From NCBI RefSeq assembly GCF_900582625.1, contig NZ_UTIQ01000072.1, positions 124,001 to 188,000 on the forward strand: a stretch of DNA of 64,000 bases, given 5' to 3'. Made by a program: the position numbers and the translations under genes. The notes below the pieces were generated by a model. It ran no database searches. It was not told the DNA's origin and worked only from the letters and a program-made list of their open reading frames with translations. The first letter of the stretch is position 1; each line of letters opens with the position of its first letter. This DNA is from Pseudomonas viridiflava. Its GTDB lineage: Bacteria; Pseudomonadota; Gammaproteobacteria; Pseudomonadales; Pseudomonadaceae. Below are positions 42,495-52,305 of this stretch, one piece after another.

Positions 42495-43033
42495 CCACCC
42501 TTATCACCCACCCGCTGCCCGTCCTGGCCATTGGCCTGGCGCTGGGCAGCCGGGTTATCCCCACGCGCCTGCTGCTGGCCGGCATGCTCGCCGCCTGCCT
42601 GCCGGATGCCGACGTGCTGGCGTTCAAATTCGGCATCGCCTACGCCGACAGCTTTGGCCATCGCGGTGCCAGTCATTCGCTGCTGTTTGCCGCACTGATG
42701 GGCGTGCTGGGCGTGATATTCGCGCCGCTGCTCAACAGTGGCCGGATCAAAGCAGGCGTGTTCCTGGCGCTGGCCGCCGCCTCCCACAGCGTGCTCGATG
42801 CCTTCACCAACGGCGGCCTGGGCGTCGCGTGGTTATGGCCCTGGAGCGAACAACGCTTCTTCGCGCCCTGGCGACCGATTGCCGTGTCACCGTTTATCAA
42901 CGGCTTCTTTAGCGAACGTGGGCTGGCGGTACTGGCCTCGGAGGCGCGCTGGGTGTGGTTGCCGTGTGCGGTTGTGGCGGTGACCGGAATGACGATTCGC
43001 TGGTCGATACCGAGTAAAGCCCATCGAGGCTGA
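42491..43033 (+). CDS. YdjM-type inner-membrane metal-dependent hydrolase
   Basis: 180-residue membrane protein of the YdjM/PF04307 family. His and Asp residues that could bind a metal are in HPLPVLAIG, LPDADVL, HRGASHSLLFA and HSVLDAFTNGG, between about four membrane helices. The start is TTG at 42491, overlapping the previous stop by 4 nt (TTGA), so it is translationally coupled to the Smp-like gene. The true activity of the family is not established. Confidence 0.85.
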   Translation: MTTLITHPLPVLAIGLALGSRVIPTRLLLAGMLAACLPDADVLAFKFGIAYADSFGHRGASHSLLFAALMGVLGVIFAPLLNSGRIKAGVFLALAAASHSVLDAFTNGGLGVAWLWPWSEQRFFAPWRPIAVSPFINGFFSERGLAVLASEARWVWLPCAVVAVTGMTIRWSIPSKAHRG

Positions 43034-43062
43034 AGCCTCTCCCACAGGCCGTTCACTTCCCT

Positions 43063-43141
43063 GTAGGAGCGGTTGGGCGGCATTCCGATTAGCCGCGAGG
43101 CTCTTGACCATCAAAAGCATCGCGGCTGAAGCCGCTCCTAC
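43063..43141. repeat. REPIN with an interrupted arm
   Basis: The right arm GCATCGCGGCTGAAGCCGCT..CCTAC is normal, but the left arm reads GTAGGAGCGG then TTGGGCGGCATTCCGA, then TTAGCCGCGA, i.e. a normal arm in which the centre is replaced by a longer insert. The same insert occurs at 48529-48565. A decayed REP trace also lies at 43022-43049. Confidence 0.85.
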
Positions 43142-43148
43142 AAGATAT

Positions 43149-43197
43149 CGAACGCAACAAAAAGCCCCGCCAAGTGCGGGGCTTTTTGTTGCGTTCG
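43149..43197. terminator. Long bidirectional terminator with a 22-bp perfect stem
   Basis: CGAACGCAACAAAAAGCCCC..GC (43149-43170) pairs perfectly with its inverse at 43176-43197 around a CAAGT loop. The GC core has A-rich and T-rich flanks on both strands, so it can terminate the plus-strand operon and the minus-strand tolC gene, whose stop is 4 nt away. Confidence 0.93.
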
Positions 43198-43201
43198 CCA
43201 A

Positions 43202-44650
43202 TCAGTAGTCAGGTTTGGCGCGCAGATTCTGCTCAGCCGACTTGGCCAAATCCGGCGGCAAGAAATCTTTGTCCGGGTTGTAGTCGGGCTTGAGGAAGCG
43301 CGCCAGCGTTTCCAGATCCGCCGGGCTCAACGTACCAGCGGCCTGCTTCAGGCGCAGGTTGTCGAGAATGTAGTCGTAACGGGCGTTGTTGTAATTACGC
43401 ACCGAACTGTAGAGCTGACGCTGGGCGTCGAGCACGTCGACGATGTTGCGCGTACCGACCTGGTAACCGATTTCGGTGGCTTCCAGGGCGCTCTGGTTGG
43501 AGATGATCGACTGCTTGCGCGCCTGCACGGTTTCCACGTCGGTGTTCACCGCGCGGTGCAGGTTGCGGGTGTTTTCCACCACTTGGCGACGCAGACTTTC
43601 GCGCTGCTGCTCGGCCTGGTTCAGCCGCTGGTAAGCCTCACGCGCTTGCGAACTGGTAAGGCCGCCGCTATAGATCGGGATATTCAACTGCAGGCCAATG
43701 CTGCGTTGCTCAACGTCGCCGTTGTAACGCGGCGCGCCAAAGGTGCCGCTGTTGACGTAGCCCAAGCTGTCGTTGTCGCCGCGCTGGTATTGCGCCACGG
43801 CATCAACGGTCGGCGCGTGGCCGGCCTTGCGTTGACGCAGGGTTTCTTCGGCTGCATCAACGGCAAAGTTGCTGGCTTGCAGGTTGAGGTTCTGCTGGGC
43901 GGCGGTGTCGACCCAAGCTTTAGCGTCGTTCGGCGCAGGGGCCAGCACCGGCAACGTGTGCTTGATGCCTTCAACCGAGTTGTAGTCGTGGTTGGTCAGG
44001 GTAATCAACGATTGGAACGAATCGTCTACCGAGCGCTGCGCCAGAATGCGGTTGGCGCGGGCGGTGTCGAAGCTGGCCTGGGCTTCGAGCACGTCGGTTT
44101 TATCCGAGAGGCCGACATCGAAGCGCTCATTCGCCTGGTCGAGCTGGCGCTGGAACGCCGCTTCTTCGGCCTTGGTCGAGGCCAGGTTGTCCTGCGCGCG
44201 CAGCACAGCGAAATACGCTTCAGCGGTTTGCAGAATCAGGTTCTGTTCGGTGGCAGACAGTTCCAGCGAAGCTTGCTCATCAATCGCTTCGGCCGCTTGC
44301 AGTTGGAACCAGCGGTCGGCGCGGAAAATCGGTTGGCTCAGGGTCGCCTGGTACACGGTGCCGCTGCGGCTGAGCGTTGGGTCGCCGGCAGAGGTTTCCA
44401 CTTTGGTGCGGCTGTTGCTCATGTTGGCGCCGCCCGAAATGTTCGGCAGCAGCCCGGCGCGGGCCTGAGGCACCACTTCTTTACGGGCTTCGTAGTCGGC
44501 GCGAGCGGCGGCCAGGTCGGCGTTGTTGTTGACCGCTTCCTGATAAACGCTCACCAGGTCTGTCTTTGCTGACAGTGGGGCTTCCGCTGCCCAGGCAGCG
44601 CCGCTTGATGCTGAAGCCACGGCAAGTGCCAGGGAAAGTCTGCGCAGCAT
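43202..44650 (-). CDS. tolC: TolC-family outer-membrane efflux channel (OpmH-like)
   Basis: Trimeric outer-membrane channel for tripartite efflux and type I secretion. The 482 residues have a signal peptide (MLRRLSLALAVASASSGAAW before AAEAP) and two OEP repeats of long helices and beta strands (VYQEAVNNNADLAAARADYE; VGTRNIVDVLDAQRQLYSSV). It resembles OpmH, the TolC orthologue that precedes thiC in P. aeruginosa. ATG at 44650 is favoured because AGGA lies 8 nt upstream; ATG at 44659 would be too close to it. The first 200 nt upstream show no clear operator. Confidence 0.94.
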   Translation of the reverse strand: MLRRLSLALAVASASSGAAWAAEAPLSAKTDLVSVYQEAVNNNADLAAARADYEARKEVVPQARAGLLPNISGGANMSNSRTKVETSAGDPTLSRSGTVYQATLSQPIFRADRWFQLQAAEAIDEQASLELSATEQNLILQTAEAYFAVLRAQDNLASTKAEEAAFQRQLDQANERFDVGLSDKTDVLEAQASFDTARANRILAQRSVDDSFQSLITLTNHDYNSVEGIKHTLPVLAPAPNDAKAWVDTAAQQNLNLQASNFAVDAAEETLRQRKAGHAPTVDAVAQYQRGDNDSLGYVNSGTFGAPRYNGDVEQRSIGLQLNIPIYSGGLTSSQAREAYQRLNQAEQQRESLRRQVVENTRNLHRAVNTDVETVQARKQSIISNQSALEATEIGYQVGTRNIVDVLDAQRQLYSSVRNYNNARYDYILDNLRLKQAAGTLSPADLETLARFLKPDYNPDKDFLPPDLAKSAEQNLRAKPDY

Positions 44651-44862
44651 GCTAATCATCCTAATTGGTGTGGCCCCTGAACCAGCGGCAGCGGGGCGGT
44701 GATGGGCAAGGCTAAGGGGCGCGCTGCAGGGGGTCAAGCGCCCTGAACGCGCCGTGAGTGTAGTTTGCGACAAGCTATGTTGCTTGCCCGCAACAATCAT
44801 CTTTAGGCGACGCTGGCGTCGTCATGATCCGACGCACCGGTCAGACTTTTTTGACTTCGGGG

Positions 44863-44891
44863 TTGGTTTTCTCACGACCCTTGTTTAGAGT
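44863..44891 (+). promoter_or_regulatory. Candidate promoter of the thiC leader
   Basis: TTGGTT (44863-44868), 17-nt spacer, TAGAGT (44886-44891), placed just upstream of the TPP riboswitch. The match is moderate. The remaining 212 nt back to tolC (44651-44862) show no other structure. Confidence 0.4.
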
Positions 44892-44900
44892 GGCCGAGTT

Positions 44901-44989
44901 CTTGTCGGGGTGCCTTGAGTGAAAGGCTGAGATCGGTTAATCCGGATCCCGTTGAACCTGATCAGGTTAACGCCTGCGTAGGGAACAAG
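44901..44989 (+). ncRNA. TPP riboswitch (THI-box) of thiC
   Basis: The leader contains the conserved THI-box parts in order: GGGGTGCC (44908), the CTGAGA core (44927), then GAACCTGATCAGGTTAA (44954) and CGTAGGGAACAAG near 44977-44989, with closing stem CTTGT/ACAAG. This aptamer binds thiamin diphosphate and normally blocks thiC expression. A following hairpin, GCACCAG/CTGGTGC at 45024-45039, and the roughly 110-nt leader to the ATG could form the expression platform. Confidence 0.96.
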
Positions 44990-45085
44990 ATTGCTCGCCT
45001 GCCGTCCGTTTGCGAGTCCTCTGGCACCAGCCCTGGTGCACCTCTGCCCCCTTCAGGTCCACTCCGACAATCCCGTTCAGGATGA

Positions 45086-47002
<1,917 letters not shown>

Positions 47003-47017
47003 GGCGGCAGCAACGTC

Positions 47018-47139
47018 CCCCCTCACCCCAACCCTCTCCCGCGAGGGGAGAGGGGGCGGATCGAGGCTACGGCGAACATTTGCGACACCTCAACGATCAG
47101 TCCCCTCGCCCCAGCGGGGAGAGGGCTAGGGTGAGGGGA
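47018..47139. repeat. CCCTCACCCC-type inverted-repeat element
   Basis: Left end CCCCTCACCCCAACCCTCTC and right end reading GGGGAGAGGGCTAGGGTGAG..GG are inverse copies, each with its own internal hairpin (CCCTCTCCCGCGAGGGGAG; CCCCTCGCCCCAGCGGGG). Such elements are widely dispersed in proteobacteria. It fills most of the thiC-cytX gap and may affect read-through. Confidence 0.85.
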
Positions 47140-47199
47140 ACCGGCCAGCCAGCCGAACCCCACACTCACCACCAACGCGTCCCCCGAGAACAAAAAGCC

Positions 47200-48486
47200 G
47201 TGAACACACCCAGCACCTATTCCCCCGATCTCGCCGTCCCGGCCAGCCAGCGCGTGTTCGGCGCACGTGATCTGTTTTCCCTGTGGTTTTCCCTCGGCAT
47301 CGGCCTGATGGTGCTGCAAACCGGCGCCCTCCTCGCCCCCGGCCTGGGCCTGGCCTTCGGCTTGTTGGCAATCGCCCTGGGCACCGCCGTCGGCGTGTTG
47401 CTGCTGGCGGCCGTTGGCGTGATTGGCAGCGACACCGGCCTGGCCTCCATGGCCGCGATCAAACTCAGCCTCGGCAACCAGGGCGCCAGCCTGCCGGCGC
47501 TGTTGAATTTGCTGCAGCTGATTGGCTGGGGCTCGTTCGAAATCATCGTGATGCGCGATGCCGCCAGCCTGCTGGCCACCCGCGCGTTCGGCGAAGAGAG
47601 TCTGTGGACGCAGCCGCTGCTCTGGACCCTGTTGTTCGGTGCGCTCGTCACCTTGCTAGCCGTTACTGGGCCGCTCACGTTCGTGCGGCAAGTGCTGCGC
47701 AAGTGGGGCATCTGGCTGTTGCTCGGCGCCTGCGTTTGGCTGACCTGGAACCTGTTCGCCAAAGCCGATCTCGCCACCCTGTGGGCGCAGCGCGGTGACG
47801 GCACGTTGCCATTCGCCCTTGGTTTCGACATCGCTATCGCCATGCCGCTGTCGTGGCTGCCGCTGATTGCCGACTACTCGCGCTTCGGCAAACGCGCCGG
47901 CAGCGTATTCGGCGGCACCGCCGTGGGTTTCTTTATTGGCAACGTGTGGCTGATGGGCCTGGGCGTGGCGTACACCCTGGCGTTCGCGCCGAGCGGTGAA
48001 GCGAACGCGCTGCTGCTGGCATTGGCGGGGGCAGGCCTGGGTATTCCGTTGCTGCTGATTTTGCTCGATGAATCGGAAAACGCTTTCGCCGACGTTCACT
48101 CGGCGGCCGTTTCCAGCGGCACGTTTGTCCGCGTGAAAGTGGAGCACCTGGCGCTGGCCATCGGCGTGATTTGCACCGTGATCGCCTGCGTGGCCCCGCT
48201 GGCGCAGTACCAGAATTTCCTGCTGTTGATCGGTTCGGTATTTGCGCCGCTGTTCGGCGTGGTGCTGGTCGACCACTTCATCCTGCGTCGCCGCGCCAGC
48301 GCGGTTATGCAGCACGCTCTGCGCTGGTCTGCGTTGGCAGCGTGGGCGGGTGGCGTGGCGACTTACCATCTGCTGGCTAACTTCTATCCAGAACTGGGCG
48401 CGACGTTACCGGCGCTGATCGTGGCGGGCGTGTTGCAGTTTGCGTTGGGCAGCGTGAGCGCCAGAATGGTGGCAGCGCGGGCGTAA
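47200..48486 (+). CDS. cytX: Probable hydroxymethylpyrimidine transporter CytX
   Basis: NCS1-family nucleobase permease of 428 residues with 12 membrane segments. Context (directly after riboswitch-controlled thiC) and similarity to CytX suggest uptake of the thiamin precursor HMP. Motifs such as GLGLAFGLLAIALG and LPLIADYSRFGKRAGSVFGG fit NCS1 transporters. The GTG at 47200 giving MNTPSTYSPDLAVPASQRVF matches the family start best, although the ribosome site is weak; the open frame upstream is repeat sequence. Confidence 0.85.
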   Translation: MNTPSTYSPDLAVPASQRVFGARDLFSLWFSLGIGLMVLQTGALLAPGLGLAFGLLAIALGTAVGVLLLAAVGVIGSDTGLASMAAIKLSLGNQGASLPALLNLLQLIGWGSFEIIVMRDAASLLATRAFGEESLWTQPLLWTLLFGALVTLLAVTGPLTFVRQVLRKWGIWLLLGACVWLTWNLFAKADLATLWAQRGDGTLPFALGFDIAIAMPLSWLPLIADYSRFGKRAGSVFGGTAVGFFIGNVWLMGLGVAYTLAFAPSGEANALLLALAGAGLGIPLLLILLDESENAFADVHSAAVSSGTFVRVKVEHLALAIGVICTVIACVAPLAQYQNFLLLIGSVFAPLFGVVLVDHFILRRRASAVMQHALRWSALAAWAGGVATYHLLANFYPELGATLPALIVAGVLQFALGSVSARMVAARA

Positions 48487-48490
48487 AAAG

Positions 48491-48565
48491 CTCGCGGCTG
48501 AAGCCGCTCCTACAGGTTTGCGGTTCCTGTGGGAGCGGTTGGGCGGCATTCCGATTAGCCGCGAT
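48491..48565. repeat. REPIN with the same interrupted arm
   Basis: Left arm CTCGCGGCTGAAGCCGCTCC at 48491; right arm at 48529-48565 reads GTGGGAGCGG then TTGGGCGGCATTCCGA then TTAGCCGCGAT, sharing the insert of the copy at 43063. It ends 10 nt before the stop of the lipoprotein gene at 48576. Confidence 0.85.
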
Positions 48566-48575
48566 GCGTTTCGAG

Positions 48576-49322
48576 TTAGCCGCGACCCGGGAAATACTGC
48601 GGCTTCACAATGCCATTCAAACGCGGGTACGGAATTTTCAACTCCGGATGCCCGGAAGCGTACGGCGCAATGCTGTACACGTCGTACATCAGGCTCACGG
48701 CGCCAAAGGTCAGGCCGATGTTGTCAGTACGCAGGAACGGCCAGGTTTTGATGAATTCCGGATCCTGGTCGAGCTTGTTGGCCATCAGCCAACCCTTGTG
48801 CGCCAACTCGGCGGCCTGCCAGAAGGCAGCTTCCTGGCCGGGAATCAGAATGTCTTGCAGGGTCAGCACTTTGTGCAACTTGCGGTCGTAGTTGATCAAC
48901 TGCCGACCCGGCATACCGTGGGCGCCGCCGGTGAACAGGTAGCTCGACAATTCGATGATCACCAGGCCGTCATGCTGCTCGCGTACTTTGGCTTGCAGGT
49001 AGCTCGACCAACCCGGCTCGGCTGATTGCAGAAAGCTTTTTTCGTAGCTCTGCAGGGTGGCCGGCAAGGCGGCGTCGGGGGTGTTGATGGTCATCTGGCG
49101 CAGACGCTGGTCAATCAAGGCGGTCAGTTGCGGCTCGTCGGCAAAGCTCACGGTGTCGATATTGACCAACGGGCAATCGCTGCCCTGGCAGCCCGGCTGG
49201 GTGTGTTCCCAAGCCGTGCGCTTAACGTCCAGCTTGTCGGTCAAGTCGGGCTGAAACAGGCTGGCGCAGCCGCCGAGCAGCAGGGCCAGAGCGAGCGGTG
49301 AACAGGCTTTCAACAGGGACAT
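48576..49322 (-). CDS. DUF3298 (RsiV-like) lipoprotein
   Basis: 248-residue exported lipoprotein: signal with lipobox LLLGGC and lipid-accepting Cys19. The body has the DUF3298/DUF4163 arrangement found in RsiV: SYLQAKVREQHDGLVIIELS, then YLFTGGAHGMPGRQLINYD and a C-terminal VSLMYDVYSIAPYASGHPEL. Such domains bind or sense wall-active molecules in Gram-positive anti-sigma factors; here it is a lipoprotein with no anti-sigma part. Its cellular role is unknown. The 208-nt gap to the divergent nudF presumably holds both promoters. Confidence 0.85.
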   Translation of the reverse strand: MSLLKACSPLALALLLGGCASLFQPDLTDKLDVKRTAWEHTQPGCQGSDCPLVNIDTVSFADEPQLTALIDQRLRQMTINTPDAALPATLQSYEKSFLQSAEPGWSSYLQAKVREQHDGLVIIELSSYLFTGGAHGMPGRQLINYDRKLHKVLTLQDILIPGQEAAFWQAAELAHKGWLMANKLDQDPEFIKTWPFLRTDNIGLTFGAVSLMYDVYSIAPYASGHPELKIPYPRLNGIVKPQYFPGRG

Positions 49323-49530
49323 GGCATTCCTTGGCAGAGGCAAATTTACGCGGGTGAAAAACAGCAAGTGTCGGGCTTCGACTGCCGTTGCCGACATGAG
49401 TTCGGCGTTTGTGGCTTTTGCGCAGGCGGCTATCCTCTCAGCCCGTCGGCATTCTTGAAAGGGGCTGCGGTGCTCGCCGAGGCAAGCTAGGATGACAGCA
49501 ATCGACGTTTCAGTAGCGAATAGGTAACCG

Positions 49531-50148
49531 ATGACCAAGACCTTCACGCCAGGCCCGGATGACGTAGAAATCATTGAGCGGGAAAACTGCTTCAAGGGTT
49601 TCTACAAAGTCGACCGCCTGCACCTGCGCCATCGCCAGTTCTCCGGCGACATGGGCCCGAAAATTAGCCGCGAGCTGTTCGTGCGCCACGACGCCGTCTG
49701 CGTGTTGCCATACGACCCCAAGGCCGACAACGTGGTGCTGATCGAACAATTTCGCGTCGGCGCCATGACCAAAGGCGTCAATCCGTGGCTGCTGGAATTG
49801 GTGGCCGGGTTGATCGACAAAGACGAGCAACCCGAAGAAGTGGCTCGCCGTGAAGCAGTGGAAGAAGCCGACCTTGAGCTGGGCGCCCTGTGGCCCCTGC
49901 CTTGGTACTTCCCTTCGCCCGGTGGCTCGGATGAAAAAGTGCACCTGTACATCGGTCGTTGCGACAGCAGCAATGCCGGCGGCGTGCACGGTTTGGAAGA
50001 AGAAGGCGAAGACATACGCGTGCACGTAGTGCCCTTCGAAGACGCCCTGGCGGCGGTTCGTGACGGGCGGATTTATAACGCGGCAACGATCATTGCCATT
50101 CAATGGCTGGCACTTAATCGTGCTGAAGTGAGGGGAATGTGGGCGTAA
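49531..50148 (+). CDS. nudF: ADP-ribose pyrophosphatase NudF
   Basis: Nudix hydrolase cleaving ADP-ribose to AMP and ribose 5-phosphate. The 205 residues have the Nudix box GLIDKDEQPEEVARREAVEE followed by ADLEL; the Gly usually following EE-x is Asp here, a mild deviation. The general NudF layout (VLIEQFRVGAM, GEDIRVHVV) is intact. It starts at an ATG with AGGT upstream and overlaps the next gene by 10 nt. Confidence 0.93.
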   Translation: MTKTFTPGPDDVEIIERENCFKGFYKVDRLHLRHRQFSGDMGPKISRELFVRHDAVCVLPYDPKADNVVLIEQFRVGAMTKGVNPWLLELVAGLIDKDEQPEEVARREAVEEADLELGALWPLPWYFPSPGGSDEKVHLYIGRCDSSNAGGVHGLEEEGEDIRVHVVPFEDALAAVRDGRIYNAATIIAIQWLALNRAEVRGMWA

Positions 50149-50591
50149 CCCTGCTGCGCGACCGCTACCGCGTCGACCTGATCGAACTGCAAGCAGCCTG
50201 CGAGGCCAACTACGCGCGGCTGATGCGGCTGCTGCCGGCCATGCGCGACGAGCGCGGCTCGCGGCGCGTGGCGTTGAGTCAGGGCGAACGTTTGCTCGGT
50301 GTGCTGGCGCTGGATGTGTTGGAGGCCTGCCCCTACACCACTACGTTGCAGGTAAGGCAGGAACACAGTTTGCCGTGGTTGCCGATTCCCCGGCTGGAAG
50401 TGCGCGTGTACCACGATGCGCGCATGGCCGAAGTGGTGAGCGCCGAGAATGCGCGGCGGTTTCGCAGCATTTACGCGTACCCCAATGCGGCGATGCACCA
50501 GCCGGATGAGAAAACCCAGTTGAACCTATTCCTCGGCGAATGGCTCAGTCATTGCCTGGCGTGCGGTCACGAACTGGAACCTGTGCGGTAG
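50139..50591 (+). CDS. DUF1249 family protein (YqiB-like)
   Basis: 150-residue protein of the conserved DUF1249 family found between nudF and cpdA in many gammaproteobacteria. It starts at GTG 50139 with AGGGGA upstream, inside the nudF 3' end. Motifs YRVDLIELQAACEANYARLM and RFRSIYAYPNAAMHQPDEK are typical. No biochemical function is known to me. Confidence 0.9.
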   Translation: MGVTLLRDRYRVDLIELQAACEANYARLMRLLPAMRDERGSRRVALSQGERLLGVLALDVLEACPYTTTLQVRQEHSLPWLPIPRLEVRVYHDARMAEVVSAENARRFRSIYAYPNAAMHQPDEKTQLNLFLGEWLSHCLACGHELEPVR

Positions 50592-50625
50592 AACGTCCCT
50601 ACGTTTAGCCCATGCGGCGTCACGC

Positions 50626-50668
50626 AGTGGCGTTCTCGAAAGAGAACTTTTCGCTCTACCACGCCACT
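50626..50668 (+). other. Nested inverted repeats before cpdA
   Basis: AGTGGCGT (50626-50633) and ACGCCACT (50661-50668) pair around an inner TTCTC-GAAA-GAGAA hairpin. There is no T-run. It may be a transcript 3'-end structure for the DUF1249 gene or a regulatory hairpin ahead of cpdA. Confidence 0.5.
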
Positions 50669-50754
50669 TAACTGTGACCCATGTCCACATCCTGCCTTTA
50701 CCGGTAGCGTGCTAAACAATCATAATTCTCACCAAACCGCTCAAGGAGACGGCC

Positions 50755-51570
50755 TTGCCGAGCTCGTCCATTCCCTCTGCTGATTCGTCGGTGCTGCTGG
50801 TGCAGCTGTCCGACAGCCATTTATTTGCAGAAGCGGACGGCAAACTGCTGGGCATGGACACCCGTCACAGCCTGGAAAAAGTCATCGAACGCGTGCAGCT
50901 CGAGCAGCCGCACATCGATTTGATGCTCGCCACCGGCGACCTTTCTCAAGATGGCTCGCTGCAATCCTATAACCGCTTCCGTGAAATGACCGCCGTGCTG
51001 CCTGGCGTCGCGCGTTGGTTTCCGGGTAACCACGACGAATTGCCGGCCATGCAGCAAGCCTGCGTGGGCACCGAGCTGATGGCGCCGGTGCTGGATGTCG
51101 GCAATTGGCGCGTGACGGTGCTCGATTCCTCCATTCCTGGCGCCGTTCCCGGCTACCTCGAAGAAGCGCAACTGAACCTGCTGGTCAATGCCCTGAGCGA
51201 AGCCCCGGACCGTCATCACCTGGTGTGTTTCCACCACCACCCGGTGTCCATCGGCTGCCGTTGGATGGAGCCCATCGGCTTGCGCAATCCGGATGAGTTG
51301 TTCGCCGTGCTCGACCGTTTTCCACAAGTGAAGGCGGTGCTGTGGGGACACATCCACCAGGAATTCGACCAGATGCGCAACGACGTGCGCCTGCTGGCCT
51401 CGCCGTCCACCTGTGTGCAATTCGCGCCGGGTAGCGAAGAGTTTCAGGTCGACGACACCGCGCCGGGCTACCGCTGGCTACGCCTGCACGACGATGGCCG
51501 CCTGGAGACCGGCGTTTCCCGCGTCACCGGCATTCATTTCGTGGTCGATTACACCATCAAGGGTTACTGA
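50755..51570 (+). CDS. cpdA: 3',5'-cyclic-AMP phosphodiesterase CpdA
   Basis: Metallophosphatase that hydrolyses cAMP and so limits Vfr/CRP signalling. The 271 residues have all class III phosphodiesterase motifs: QLSDSHLF (DxH), ATGDLSQDGS, FPGNHDELP, CFHHHPVSIG and WGHIHQEFD. The start is TTG at 50755 with a strong AAGGAGA ribosome site. It belongs to the nudF-parC series on the plus strand. Confidence 0.96.
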   Translation: MPSSSIPSADSSVLLVQLSDSHLFAEADGKLLGMDTRHSLEKVIERVQLEQPHIDLMLATGDLSQDGSLQSYNRFREMTAVLPGVARWFPGNHDELPAMQQACVGTELMAPVLDVGNWRVTVLDSSIPGAVPGYLEEAQLNLLVNALSEAPDRHHLVCFHHHPVSIGCRWMEPIGLRNPDELFAVLDRFPQVKAVLWGHIHQEFDQMRNDVRLLASPSTCVQFAPGSEEFQVDDTAPGYRWLRLHDDGRLETGVSRVTGIHFVVDYTIKGY

Positions 51571-51667
51571 CCGCCGCACGGCGTGACAGCCCAACGCACA
51601 ACGACCCAACCAACGCCCACACCATCTTTGCTAAAGTGCGCCGCTACGGTTTTATGGAGTCGCCCGC

Positions 51668-52285
51668 GTGCTGACCGACACCCCCACCCTTCTTTATATA
51701 CACGGCCTCAACAGCTCCCCGGCATCGCACAAGGCCAGCCAACTGAGCGGCGTTATGCAGCGCCTCGGCTGGGCCGATCAGGTGCGCATGCCCGCGCTGC
51801 ACCACCACCCGCGCCAGGCCATGGCGCAGCTGGAGGAAGCGATCATGGAGCTGGGCAGCCCGACGCTGGTCGGCAGCTCCCTTGGCGGCTACTATGCGAC
51901 CCACTTGGCCGAGCGCCACGGCCTGAAGGCGCTGGTGATCAACCCGGCGGTCAACCCTCACCGTCTGTTCGCTGGCCATCTGGGCACCCAGACCAACCAT
52001 TACACCGGCGAAACCTGGGAACTGACCCTCGACCACGTCACCGCCCTCAGCGAACTGGAAGTGCCGGCGCCCACCGACCCCGCCCGCTATCAGGTGTGGT
52101 TGCAGACCGCCGACGAAACCCTTGATTATCGGCACGCCCAGACCTTCTACCGGGACTGCGCCCTGCGCATTCAGGCAGGTGGCGAACATGGCTTCCAGGG
52201 TTTTGCCCAGCGCCTGCCGGCCTTGCTGGCGTTTGCCGGGTTTGCCTCGAGCACCTGGCGCGATTTCGACTTTTCCGACATTTAA
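51668..52285 (+). CDS. yqiA: YqiA-family esterase
   Basis: Alpha/beta hydrolase of 205 residues with IHGLNSSPASHKA and the nucleophile elbow VGSSLGGYYATHL (Ser in GSSLG). E. coli YqiA is an esterase and its gene also precedes parE. The start is GTG at 51668. The physiological substrate is unknown. Confidence 0.93.
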   Translation: MLTDTPTLLYIHGLNSSPASHKASQLSGVMQRLGWADQVRMPALHHHPRQAMAQLEEAIMELGSPTLVGSSLGGYYATHLAERHGLKALVINPAVNPHRLFAGHLGTQTNHYTGETWELTLDHVTALSELEVPAPTDPARYQVWLQTADETLDYRHAQTFYRDCALRIQAGGEHGFQGFAQRLPALLAFAGFASSTWRDFDFSDI

Positions 52286-52305
52286 CGACTGACGAACGAG
52301 ACCCC

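Noticed and set aside
42497..42912. Plus-strand frame overlapping the YdjM-type gene
   Set aside because: Arg/Pro-rich shadow frame without family; the membrane protein in the other frame has a coherent fold.
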